Positions 37,869-45,817 of a DNA stretch of 64,000 bases are shown piece by piece. The notes beneath the pieces were generated by a model. That model saw only the letters and a list, made by a program, of their open reading frames with translations. It had not been told where the DNA came from and made no database searches. Positions within the stretch are counted from its first letter, which is position 1; every line of letters starts with the position of its first letter. The translations under genes and the position numbers were made by a program. The stretch is from assembly GCA_903834835.1 (NCBI GenBank), contig CAILKO010000043.1, positions 1-64,000 on the forward strand, in the 5' to 3' direction. This DNA comes from an uncultured Pseudomonadota bacterium. Lineage in GTDB: Bacteria; Pseudomonadota; Gammaproteobacteria; Burkholderiales; SG8-39.

Positions 37869-40112
37869 ATGGTTTCCATCGTTCAGTCACCGCTCGTGCT
37901 CGGCGCGGGCGCTGCCTTCGAGCCGCTTGCGGAAGGCCTGCCTGAGGCCGAGCGCGAGTTGCTCGCGCGCGCCTGCGCATGGGCAGAGCCGCTCTATGCA
38001 GGACGCACGCTATCGACCGGCGAGCCGGTATGGCCGCATGCGCTCGCGCTCGCGGCGAATCTCGCTGCGATCGGAATGGACGGCGTGGCGCGCGCTGCCG
38101 GGATACTGTTCGCGGCGCCCAAGTACCTCGCCGCGCTGGAGGAGCTCGGGGCGCAGTTCGGACCCGAGGTCGCATCCCTCGCGGTCGGCGCCGAGCGTCT
38201 GTATCAGCTGCGGGTGACGACCCGGGGCGGCCCTCAGGGCCGCGCAGTGGTGCGTGAGACCCCGGCCGCGGACACCGAAGTGCTGCGCAAGATGGTGCTT
38301 GCCATGGTGGAGGACGTACGCGTGGTGCTCATCCGCCTCGCGAGCCGCACTCAGACCATGCGCTGGATGGCGCGCAAGGTGGCGAGCGAGGAGGAGAGCG
38401 CTCGCAGGCTGCAGGAGCGTGCGGCCTATGCGCGCGAAACCATGGATATCTACGCGCCGCTCGCCAACCGGCTCGGCGTCTGGCAGTTCAAGTGGGAACT
38501 GGAGGACCTTTCCTTCCGGTTCATGGAGCCGGAGTCGTATGCGCGTATCGCGCGCATGCTGGACGAGAAGCGCGCAGAGCGCGAGCAGTACATCGCCGAT
38601 GCGATCCGCACGCTTGCGGCCGAACTCGAATCGGTCGGCGTGAAGGGCGAGATCCACGGCCGGCCGAAGCACATCTATTCGATCTGGAACAAGATGAAGT
38701 CCAAGGGGCTGGATTTCTCGGAGCTCTATGACGTGCGCGCGCTGCGTGTGATCGTCGGCGACGTGAAGGACTGCTATACGGCCCTCGGCGTGGTGCATAA
38801 CCTGTGGCAGCCCGTGTCGCAGGAGTTCGACGACTACGTCTCCCGTCCCAAGGGCAACCACTATCAGTCGCTGCACACGGCGGTGCTCGGGCCGCAGGGC
38901 CGCACACTCGAAGTGCAGATCCGCACCGAGGAGATGCACCGGCACGCGGAGCTCGGCATCGCCGCGCACTGGCGCTACAAGGAAGGCCGGCAGAAGCCGG
39001 ACGAGCAGGGCTTCGACGACAAGATCGCCTGGCTGCGTCAGCTGCTCGCCTGGCGCGACGAAGTCGCAGGGGGTGCGGGCTGGGCCGAGAGCACGCGTCG
39101 CGCGGCGCTCGACGACGCGGTCTACGCAATCACGCCGCTCGGCAAGGTGGTGGATATTCCTGCCGGCGGAACGCCGATCGATTTCGCCTATGCCCTGCAC
39201 ACGGATCTGGGTCATCGCTGCCGGGGCGCCAAGCTCGACGGGCAGATCGTTCCGCTCGAGACGCCGATACGCAACGGCCAGCGGGTCGAGATCCTGGCGG
39301 CCAAGGCGGGCGGTCCGTCGCGCGACTGGCTGAATGCCGAACGCGGCTTCGTGAAGAGCGCGCGCGCGCGCCAGAAGATCCGCCAGTGGTTCAACAATCA
39401 CGACCTTGCCGACACCATCGCTTCAGGCCGGGCGGCGCTGGAGCGCGAGCTGCGCCGCGAGGGGGGCGGCAGCCAGGCGAATCTCGATGCGCTCGCGGTG
39501 AAGCTCGGTTGCGCCGGGCCCGACGAGCTGTTCGCCGCGATCGGGCGCGAGGAAGTGAACCTGCGTGCCCTGCAGGGGGCGTTGCGCGAACTGCGCGGCG
39601 GCGCCTCGCGCCCGGTCGAGCCGGAGCTGCCGGTTCGCCCACAGCGCCGGGCCGCAGGGTCGGATACCGCCGGCTCGGTGCTCGTGGTCGGCATGGACCA
39701 GGTGCTCACCCAGCTCGCGCGTTGCTGCAGGCCGGTGCCGCCGGATCCGATCCGCGGCTTCGTGACGCGCGGACGCGGCGTATCCGTGCACCGCGAGGAC
39801 TGCCTCAACTTCCGCCGGCTGTCGGAGACGAACCCCGAGCGCGTGCTCGATGCCGAGTGGGGCGCGCAGGCTGCCGGGCGAGGCTATCCCGTGGAGATCG
39901 CCGTGGTCGCCCAGGATCGGCAGGGCCTGCTGCGGGACATCGGCGATGCGCTTGCGCGCGAACGGCTGAATGTCACCGCGGTGCGCACCCAGAGTCGCGA
40001 CGACGTGGCCTACATGCACTTCGCCTTTCCGGTCGGCGACCTTGCCCAGTTGAAGCGCGCCTTCGCGGTGGTGAAGGATGTGCAAGGGGTGATCCGGGTG
40101 GCGCGCGGGTGA
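37869..40112 (+). CDS. relA: GTP pyrophosphokinase RelA, synthetase-only type
   Basis: 747 residues. The N-terminal HD hydrolase region is degenerate (GVARAAGILFAAPKYLAAL where a His-Asp pair would be expected), while the synthetase domain is intact (GRPKHIYSIWNKMKSKGL, DVRALRVIV, EFDDYVSRPKGNHYQSLHT; the EFDD form is RelA-like). TGS (TPLGKVVDIPAGGTPIDFAY), a zinc-finger region (ARCCRPVPPDPIRGF) and a C-terminal ACT domain follow. It makes (p)ppGpp on starved ribosomes. TAGAAT lies only 5 bases before the ATG, so the leader may be very short. dusC overlaps by 4 bases. Confidence 0.93.
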   Translation: MVSIVQSPLVLGAGAAFEPLAEGLPEAERELLARACAWAEPLYAGRTLSTGEPVWPHALALAANLAAIGMDGVARAAGILFAAPKYLAALEELGAQFGPEVASLAVGAERLYQLRVTTRGGPQGRAVVRETPAADTEVLRKMVLAMVEDVRVVLIRLASRTQTMRWMARKVASEEESARRLQERAAYARETMDIYAPLANRLGVWQFKWELEDLSFRFMEPESYARIARMLDEKRAEREQYIADAIRTLAAELESVGVKGEIHGRPKHIYSIWNKMKSKGLDFSELYDVRALRVIVGDVKDCYTALGVVHNLWQPVSQEFDDYVSRPKGNHYQSLHTAVLGPQGRTLEVQIRTEEMHRHAELGIAAHWRYKEGRQKPDEQGFDDKIAWLRQLLAWRDEVAGGAGWAESTRRAALDDAVYAITPLGKVVDIPAGGTPIDFAYALHTDLGHRCRGAKLDGQIVPLETPIRNGQRVEILAAKAGGPSRDWLNAERGFVKSARARQKIRQWFNNHDLADTIASGRAALERELRREGGGSQANLDALAVKLGCAGPDELFAAIGREEVNLRALQGALRELRGGASRPVEPELPVRPQRRAAGSDTAGSVLVVGMDQVLTQLARCCRPVPPDPIRGFVTRGRGVSVHREDCLNFRRLSETNPERVLDAEWGAQAAGRGYPVEIAVVAQDRQGLLRDIGDALARERLNVTAVRTQSRDDVAYMHFAFPVGDLAQLKRAFAVVKDVQGVIRVARG

Positions 40113-41101
40113 GCGGGCGGATCCAGCTCGCGCCGATGGAGGGCCTCGCAGATCATGTGCTGCGCGAAGTGCTCTCGCGCGTGGGCGGTTACGATCGCGC
40201 GACCTGCGAGTTCGTGCGCGTGTCCGGCTCTTTGCTGCCGCCGCGCATCTACCGTCGCATCTGTCCGGAACTCGACCGTGGCAGCAGGACCGGGCCGGGC
40301 ATGCCGGTCGCCGTGCAGCTCCTCGGCAGTGATCCGGAATGCATGGCGGAAAACGCGGCGCAGCTCTGCGCGCTCGCGCCGGCGGGCATCGACCTGAACT
40401 TCGGCTGCCCGGCGAAGACGGTGAACCGGCACGGCGGCGGGGCGATGCTGCTCGCCACGCCCGAGGTGCTCTATCGCGTCGCGGCCGCGATACGCAAGGT
40501 CGTGCCGCGGCACATCCCCTACAGCGCAAAGATGCGTCTGGGCGTGTCGGACACCTCGCGCGCGCTCGAATGTGCCCAGGCGCTGGAGGCGGGCGGCGTC
40601 GAGGCGCTCGCGGTGCATGCGCGCACGCGCGACGATGGCTACCGGCCGCCGGCCCACTGGGAATGGATCGGCAGGATACGTGCGGCGGTCAGTCTGCCGG
40701 TCATCGCGAACGGCGAGATCTGGAGCGTCGCGGATTATCTGCGCTGCCGCGCAGAGAGCGGTGCGACCGACGTCATGCTCGGCCGCGGCGCGGTGGCGGA
40801 TCCCTTCCTCGCGCAACGCATTCGCACACGCGCCGATCGCGCTGAACGCGATGCGCGCAGCGAGTGGCTGGAACTGCTGCCTCTGGTGGCCGAGTACTGG
40901 AGACTGTGCCAGGACAAAGTGGCGGGGCGCCATGCGGCGGGCCGGCTCAAATCCTGGCTCGCCTGGCTCCGGCGCCGGTTTCCGGAGGCGGAGGCGCTCT
41001 ATGGCGCGATCAGGACCGTGAACGATCCGGAGGCGACGGCGAGCCTGCTCAGGCTGCATGGCGTGCCCGTCGGCGCAGCCGCTGCGACCGGGCTCGCCTA
41101 G
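40109..41101 (+). CDS. dusC: tRNA-dihydrouridine(16) synthase DusC
   Basis: 330 residues. FMN TIM-barrel of the Dus family: IQLAPMEGLADHVLREVLSR at the start, catalytic Cys in NFGCPAKTVNRHGGGAML, then VHARTRDDGYRPPAHWEW and PVIANGEIWSVADYLRC. The DusC subfamily is suggested by the short C-terminal domain (RLKSWLAWLRRRFPEAEAL). It reduces uridine in the D-loop of tRNAs. The GTG start overlaps the relA stop (GTGA), giving coupled translation. Confidence 0.92.
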   Translation: MSGRIQLAPMEGLADHVLREVLSRVGGYDRATCEFVRVSGSLLPPRIYRRICPELDRGSRTGPGMPVAVQLLGSDPECMAENAAQLCALAPAGIDLNFGCPAKTVNRHGGGAMLLATPEVLYRVAAAIRKVVPRHIPYSAKMRLGVSDTSRALECAQALEAGGVEALAVHARTRDDGYRPPAHWEWIGRIRAAVSLPVIANGEIWSVADYLRCRAESGATDVMLGRGAVADPFLAQRIRTRADRAERDARSEWLELLPLVAEYWRLCQDKVAGRHAAGRLKSWLAWLRRRFPEAEALYGAIRTVNDPEATASLLRLHGVPVGAAAATGLA

Positions 41102-41823
41102 AACAGGCGCTCGGGCGTCAGGCGCAGTCCGAACGACATCCAGCGGCCCGCCGCCGGACCACCGAGCTGGCGTCCGAAGGTGGCGTCCACCTGCACGCGG
41201 TTCGGGACGATGGCGTAGCGCGCGCCCGCCTGCCAGTACGGGTTCGCATGGTTGTCGCCGAAGGCCTCCGCAATGGCCATGAGTCGCGGCAGCGCCTGGA
41301 TCTCGGCGCCGATGCCCCAGGTAAGGTTGTTCCGGCCACCCGAACGCTCACGCAGCACGCCCAGGTTGTAGTGCATGATGAATGCATCGTCGCGGTGCGA
41401 AACCGAGATCGGGAGATAGCCGTAGGTCGCGCCGAACTGGTTCGGTCCCGGCGTCGCGCCGACATGCCGGATCGTGCCGAGCGCGAGGCCGATGCCCCAG
41501 CTGTTGGTGCTCAGCTCCCGGAACAGCGTTTTCAGCTGAACGACATCGTCGCGCGTGGCGGTCTCGCCCGCATAACTCGCCTTGCCGCCGCCGAGCGTGA
41601 GTTCCAGATTGCCGCCCGGATTGCAGCCGGGCAGCGCCCAGCTTTCACGGCTCTCCGGATAGATGCGGATCCAGCTTTCGAGCTGGCAGCTCCCTGCAGT
41701 GGTAAGGCGCGCGTCGTCGGTGACGAAGGGGCGCGCGGCATGGGCATGCAAGGTGACGAATAGCGAGGCCAGTGCAGCCAGCGTAGCGAGGCGGGTCAGC
41801 AGCAGGCGCAGGATGACGTTCAT
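41098..41823 (-). CDS. Outer-membrane beta-barrel protein (phenol meta-pathway 'transporter'-like)
   Basis: 241 residues with a signal peptide (cleavage near AHA-AR). The mature start RPFVTDDARLTTAGSCQLES is characteristic of a family of predicted outer-membrane proteins annotated as meta-pathway phenol-degradation-like, and the rest alternates aromatic and polar residues (FGATYGYLPISVSHRDDAFI) and ends with Phe, as in beta-barrels. It converges on dusC with a 4-base overlap. Function unknown; the family name reflects annotation history, not a demonstrated role here. Confidence 0.7.
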   Translation of the reverse strand: MNVILRLLLTRLATLAALASLFVTLHAHAARPFVTDDARLTTAGSCQLESWIRIYPESRESWALPGCNPGGNLELTLGGGKASYAGETATRDDVVQLKTLFRELSTNSWGIGLALGTIRHVGATPGPNQFGATYGYLPISVSHRDDAFIMHYNLGVLRERSGGRNNLTWGIGAEIQALPRLMAIAEAFGDNHANPYWQAGARYAIVPNRVQVDATFGRQLGGPAAGRWMSFGLRLTPERLF

Positions 41824-41877
41824 GGGTTATTTTCGCCGGTTGCCTGCGGCGAAGCGAGTGCCGCCGCGGCTCCCGGT

Positions 41878-42708
41878 TCAGACCTCTGCAGTCTCGCGCT
41901 CCGGTTCGATGCGCTTTTCCGCCAGCGCGAGCGGAAGCTCCGCCTGGGCCGTGCTCTGCGAAGGCGCCTGAGCGCCCCAGCGGATCAGTTCCATGCGGCC
42001 ATCCAGGTGTTCCACGATGGCCGTGCAGCTGTCCACCCAGTCGCCGCAGTTGAGGTAGGTCGTGGTGTCCACGGTGCGTATCGCCGCGGCATGGATATGC
42101 CCGCAGATCACCCCGTCCACACCCCGCTCGCGCGCGTGGCGCAGCACCGAGTCCTCGAAGTCGAAGATGAATTCCAGCGCGCCCTTCACCTTGCGCTTCG
42201 CGTAGCCGGCCAGCGACCAGTAACCGGGCACACCGAGCATCCGGCGAAGGATCGACAGCCAGCGATTGAGATTCACCGCGAGGGCGTAGGCCTGATCGCC
42301 CAGAATCGCGACCCATTTGTGGTACCGGGTCACCTGGTCGAATTCGTCGCCATGCAGCAGCAGATAGCGCTTGCCGTCCGCCGCCACATGCACATGGTCG
42401 CGCTCGACGCGAATGTTGCCGAAGGATGAGCCCGAATGCTCGCGCACCGCCTCGTCGTGATTGCCCGGAACGAAGACCACCTGGACGTCGTGGCGGGCGC
42501 GCCGCAGCACTTTCTGAACGAGGGTGTTCTGCGGCTCGGACCAGTACACGCCTCGCCTGCGCATCGCCCAGAAATCCACGATGTCGCCGATCAGGAACAG
42601 GTGCTCGGATTCATGCGCCTTGAGGAACTCGAGCAGACGTTCGGCCTGGCACGCGCGCGTGCCGAGGTGCACGTCCGAGATGAATATCGACCGGACTCTC
42701 CGGCTCAT
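41878..42708 (-). CDS. plcP: Metallophosphoesterase, PlcP-like phospholipase C candidate (LpxH-related)
   Basis: 276 residues. Calcineurin-like metal site: SDVHLG (Asp12, His14), GDIVDFW (Asp42), PGNHDE, LLHGDEFD and CGHIHAA. Such proteins are commonly annotated UDP-2,3-diacylglucosamine diphosphatase (LpxH-like). In Sinorhizobium the related PlcP is the phospholipase C that turns phospholipids into diacylglycerol for betaine-lipid synthesis under phosphate limitation. Here the gene overlaps btaB by 4 bases and follows btaA-btaB, which strongly favours the PlcP role. An LpxH role cannot be excluded from sequence alone. Confidence 0.75.
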   Translation of the reverse strand: MSRRVRSIFISDVHLGTRACQAERLLEFLKAHESEHLFLIGDIVDFWAMRRRGVYWSEPQNTLVQKVLRRARHDVQVVFVPGNHDEAVREHSGSSFGNIRVERDHVHVAADGKRYLLLHGDEFDQVTRYHKWVAILGDQAYALAVNLNRWLSILRRMLGVPGYWSLAGYAKRKVKGALEFIFDFEDSVLRHARERGVDGVICGHIHAAAIRTVDTTTYLNCGDWVDSCTAIVEHLDGRMELIRWGAQAPSQSTAQAELPLALAEKRIEPERETAEV

Positions 42709-43424
42709 TGCGCGGGGTCCGCGACGCGCTTGCGGCCGATGAACAGGTAGTACGGGGCGCGGATGAGCGGAAGGTAGGGGATGGGACCCTGCAATGCGCT
42801 GAATGTCACCGTATCCACACGCTCGCGCAGAAAGCGCGGCTGTTCGTCGCTCAGGCGGACGCCGTCGTGTCCGAACCAGCGACGCAGAAATGTTCTGGCG
42901 GGTTGCCGCATGCCCTCGGGAAGGTGGAAATCCACGACGCCGAGCGTGCCGCCGGGCTTCAGCATTCTCAAGGCGTTCGCTATGGCGGCCTGCCAGTCAG
43001 GAATCATGCTCAGGGAATAGGAGAAATAGACGCAATCGACCGGATGCACAGGGCGGTATCGCGTGGCATCGCCCAGAAACAGGCGCACGTTGGGGCGATG
43101 TGCATGACGTTCGCGGGCAACTTCCAGCAGCGCCGGGCACAGATCCACGAGATCGACCCGCGCCGCGTGCGCCAGGCGATCGTCGAAGAAAAGAAGGTTG
43201 CGTCCGGTCCCGGAACCGAGTTCGACGATGTGATTGCCGGGGGCGCAGGGAAGCGCTGCGATCAGGGCCTGCCGTCCATGCAGCAGTCGTTCGCGAAACT
43301 GATCGTAGGCCGCCGCCTGCGGTGCATAGAAGCGTTGCACGCGCTCGGCGTGGCTGCTGTGCCGGTCATGGTTCATCCCGCGAACCAGGGCTGCGAGAAC
43401 CTTCAGGTCGGCGGAAACGCCCAT
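42705..43424 (-). CDS. btaB: BtaB-like SAM-dependent N-methyltransferase
   Basis: 239 residues. Class I Rossmann methyltransferase with motif I IVELGSGTGRNLLFFDDRL, then VDLVDLCPALLEVARER and LRMLKPGGTLGVVDFHLPEG. By position after btaA it should methylate the diacylglycerylhomoserine amino group three times to make the betaine lipid DGTS. The start lies one base after the btaA stop and its own stop overlaps plcP, so the three are one translational unit. An ATG at 43376 is an alternative start. Confidence 0.82.
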   Translation of the reverse strand: MGVSADLKVLAALVRGMNHDRHSSHAERVQRFYAPQAAAYDQFRERLLHGRQALIAALPCAPGNHIVELGSGTGRNLLFFDDRLAHAARVDLVDLCPALLEVARERHAHRPNVRLFLGDATRYRPVHPVDCVYFSYSLSMIPDWQAAIANALRMLKPGGTLGVVDFHLPEGMRQPARTFLRRWFGHDGVRLSDEQPRFLRERVDTVTFSALQGPIPYLPLIRAPYYLFIGRKRVADPAQ

Positions 43425-43425
43425 G

Positions 43426-44682
43426 TCAGCGCTTCACGTCCGCAATGTGGAATCCCGCGTAGGTGTGGACGCGGTCCCGGCGAGCAAGCTGATTCGCGAG
43501 TTCGGTGTGGAAGCTGAGGCTGTCTTCGAGCGGACGTGCCTGGTCCCCGTCCCCGATCATGATGCCCTGAAGATAGGAAGGATGTGCGTGCGCGCTGCGG
43601 AAGATGACCCGTGCTCCGGGTGCGGCGCGCTCGAGGATCGCCTCCCATTCCTCGGCCAGCGCCGCCGGCTGGTAGGCGCTCATCCAGTCCATGTGATCGA
43701 GCAGCACGTAGCGCGAGATCCGGCGATCCGTGGTTTTCAGGAACCCGGTGACGGTGTCGGTGTGCAGGCTGATACGGTCCGCGAGGCCCGCCTTGAGCGC
43801 GAAGAAATTTCGCCGTTTGAGGTACTCGGGACAATTCGCGAAGCTGTAGCGCCCGCGCAGATAGAGCGTCCAGAAGTAGTTGCTGCGAACGGGCAGCTCG
43901 CGCGCCACGTAGTCGAGACTCTCGCGCACGAAGCCCGCCACGCCGCGGCTGTGCTGACGTTCCACTTCCTTGCGCTGCGGGTGCGGCACGCCGAGCAGGC
44001 TCATGGTGAACTGGCGCGCCAGCATCCAGTCGAGCGGACGGGTCCAGAGCCTGGGCGCGACCCGGCGATCGTAGTGCTCGCGCTGTTCTTCAAGCGTATG
44101 CGATCCGGCAAAGGCCTCGAGCGCATCACGCAGTCCGGGACGCATGCCGACGTAGCTGCGGAACCCGCGGGCCACGAGACCCGCGAGTCCGTGAAAATAG
44201 AACGTTGTCTCGGGATCCGCATGTGCGAACCAGCGATAGTTCCGGTCCCAGTATGCGCGGGCGAATTCGGAGAGATCTCCGCGCAACGCATCGCGATAGA
44301 TCTCGCGGAAGCGCGGGTGCCGCCCGTGGCCGAATATCTCGAAGAAATCCGCGAACTCCAGGCGCCGTATGCCGGCCAGCTTGAGTTCCAGCAATGCGTT
44401 CTGGCGCGGATTCGCGTCGACTGCGTGGATCGCCGCCGGTCCGGTCAGCGCGTAATCGAGAACATTGCAGCCGGCGCTCGTGATGACCAGCAGACGATCG
44501 CCCGGGCTGAGGGCGAGGGCTTCGCGGTCCACCGCGGGGTCTTCCCAGCAACTGTTGTAGACCAGAGAGCGACCGTAGATCGCATTGAACAGGCGCTGAT
44601 CGAATCGGTCGGACAGGCTAAGTGCGGTAGACAGAATGCTCTCCAGTGTCGAGTCGGCAGGGTCAGACAGGCATCTGGGCAA
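43426..44682 (-). CDS. btaA: BtaA: S-adenosylmethionine:diacylglycerol 3-amino-3-carboxypropyl transferase (DUF3419)
   Basis: 418 residues. The DUF3419 signature is clear: IYGRSLVYNSCWEDPAVD, LLVITSAGCNVLDYALTGPA, AIHAVDANPRQNALLELKLA in the first third and YVLLDHMDWMSAYQPAALAE near the end. BtaA moves the aminocarboxypropyl group of SAM onto diacylglycerol to give diacylglycerylhomoserine, the first committed step to the phosphorus-free lipid DGTS. It heads the btaA-btaB-plcP operon. The 80-base gap upstream shows no convincing Pho box. Confidence in the family is high; the lipid product is inferred. Confidence 0.92.
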   Translation of the reverse strand: MPRCLSDPADSTLESILSTALSLSDRFDQRLFNAIYGRSLVYNSCWEDPAVDREALALSPGDRLLVITSAGCNVLDYALTGPAAIHAVDANPRQNALLELKLAGIRRLEFADFFEIFGHGRHPRFREIYRDALRGDLSEFARAYWDRNYRWFAHADPETTFYFHGLAGLVARGFRSYVGMRPGLRDALEAFAGSHTLEEQREHYDRRVAPRLWTRPLDWMLARQFTMSLLGVPHPQRKEVERQHSRGVAGFVRESLDYVARELPVRSNYFWTLYLRGRYSFANCPEYLKRRNFFALKAGLADRISLHTDTVTGFLKTTDRRISRYVLLDHMDWMSAYQPAALAEEWEAILERAAPGARVIFRSAHAHPSYLQGIMIGDGDQARPLEDSLSFHTELANQLARRDRVHTYAGFHIADVKR

Positions 44683-44763
44683 TCAGATTACGGTGACTTT
44701 GTGACTCGCCGATTACGCGCGTGTCTGCATCGTGGGTCCGGGCGCGCGCCCGGGCGCGGGCAT

Positions 44764-45810
44764 CTAGGGCCGGGGCTCGCGCTGCCGGAATAGCAGCCAG
44801 CCCGCGATCGAAGTAACGAGAAAAATCAGTCCCGCGATGGTCCAGAAGCCGGCGCTGTCACCGGAGAACGGAATTCCGCCGACGTTCATGCCGAACAGAC
44901 CCGAGATGATGTTGATCGGGAGCGCCATGACGGTGACCGCAGTGAGCACGAAGACGCTGCGGTTGGTCTGCTCGCTCACGCGGGTGGCGATCTCTTCCTG
45001 CAGCAGCTTGATCCGCTCCTGCAGTCCGATCGCGTCCCGCAGAACGGTCGAGAACTCCTCGGTCGCCTGCCGCAGGTCACTCAGATCCTCACTGCGGACC
45101 CATGCGGGCGGCTGACCCAGCATCCGGAACAGCGCGCCCGGCTCCGGCGCAAGCAGACGCTGCAGGCGCACCAGATCGCGCCGGTTTCCGCCGAGGGTTG
45201 CGCGTGTCAGGTCGAGGCGACCGGACAGCAGCCGGTCCTCGATCGTGTCGATTCTTGTCGCGGTGCGTCGCGTGATGTCCGCGAGCACGTCGCCCTGGTG
45301 GTGCATCAGATGAATGAGGAGCGAAAGCGGAGAAGGAAATGTCTCACCCGCCCGTACCGCCGCCCGCAGGCGGTCGATGGACCGGATCGGCCGCAGCCGC
45401 ACGCTGATCAGGACCCGGCGATCGAGCGTCAGCCAGAGGGGCGCGACCTGCATGGTCTCCGTGTGCAGGAAGTCGTAGATGACATCGTTCAGCACTGCGA
45501 CGAGCGCCTCGTCCGCCAGCTCTATACGCGTGGACGGCGAGAGCTCGCCGACGAGTTCGTGAAACAGTTCGGGCAGATCGAGCTTGCTCCTCAACCATTC
45601 CGTAGTGGCGGGAACCGAAGAGAAATGCAGCCAGATGAACTCGTCGTCGGTGCCGGGGCGGGTAAGCCAGGCCTCCGCGCCGGCCTGCGAGATCTCCTCG
45701 CCGCGCGTGCCCGGCGCGAAGCGGAAGCCGGAGACGAGTCCGCTTCGTCCTGGCGCGTACTCCACCGGCTCGGTGGAAAACGAGTCGGCGGAAATTCCGG
45801 ACGGTGACAT
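44764..45810 (-). CDS. zntB: CorA-family divalent cation transporter, ZntB-like
   Basis: 348 residues. A large N-terminal cytoplasmic domain (about 1-285, with a long helix DTIEDRLLSGRLDLTRATLG) and two C-terminal membrane helices separated by the signature GLFGMNVGGIPF (GMN motif). The lack of a typical CorA MPEL continuation favours the ZntB branch, which moves zinc, but Mg2+ or other cations are possible. It is 7 bases downstream of the aminotransferase fusion gene, so co-transcribed. The metal could serve the neighbouring metalloenzymes; that is speculation. Confidence 0.85.
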   Translation of the reverse strand: MSPSGISADSFSTEPVEYAPGRSGLVSGFRFAPGTRGEEISQAGAEAWLTRPGTDDEFIWLHFSSVPATTEWLRSKLDLPELFHELVGELSPSTRIELADEALVAVLNDVIYDFLHTETMQVAPLWLTLDRRVLISVRLRPIRSIDRLRAAVRAGETFPSPLSLLIHLMHHQGDVLADITRRTATRIDTIEDRLLSGRLDLTRATLGGNRRDLVRLQRLLAPEPGALFRMLGQPPAWVRSEDLSDLRQATEEFSTVLRDAIGLQERIKLLQEEIATRVSEQTNRSVFVLTAVTVMALPINIISGLFGMNVGGIPFSGDSAGFWTIAGLIFLVTSIAGWLLFRQREPRP

Positions 45811-45817
45811 CTCCCCG

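Noticed and set aside
38010..39401. Long open frame on the minus strand opposite relA
   Set aside because: It is a by-product of high GC codon bias; it shows no domain and relA on the other strand is fully conserved.
44690..44715. GTGACT repeated upstream of btaA as a possible PhoB site
   Set aside because: The repeats are 8 bases apart and the rest does not fit the consensus.
44738..44753. CCGGGCGCGCGCCCGG palindrome after the CorA-type gene
   Set aside because: Symmetric but built only of G and C in a GC-rich gap, without a T-tract; could be chance or a weak terminator.
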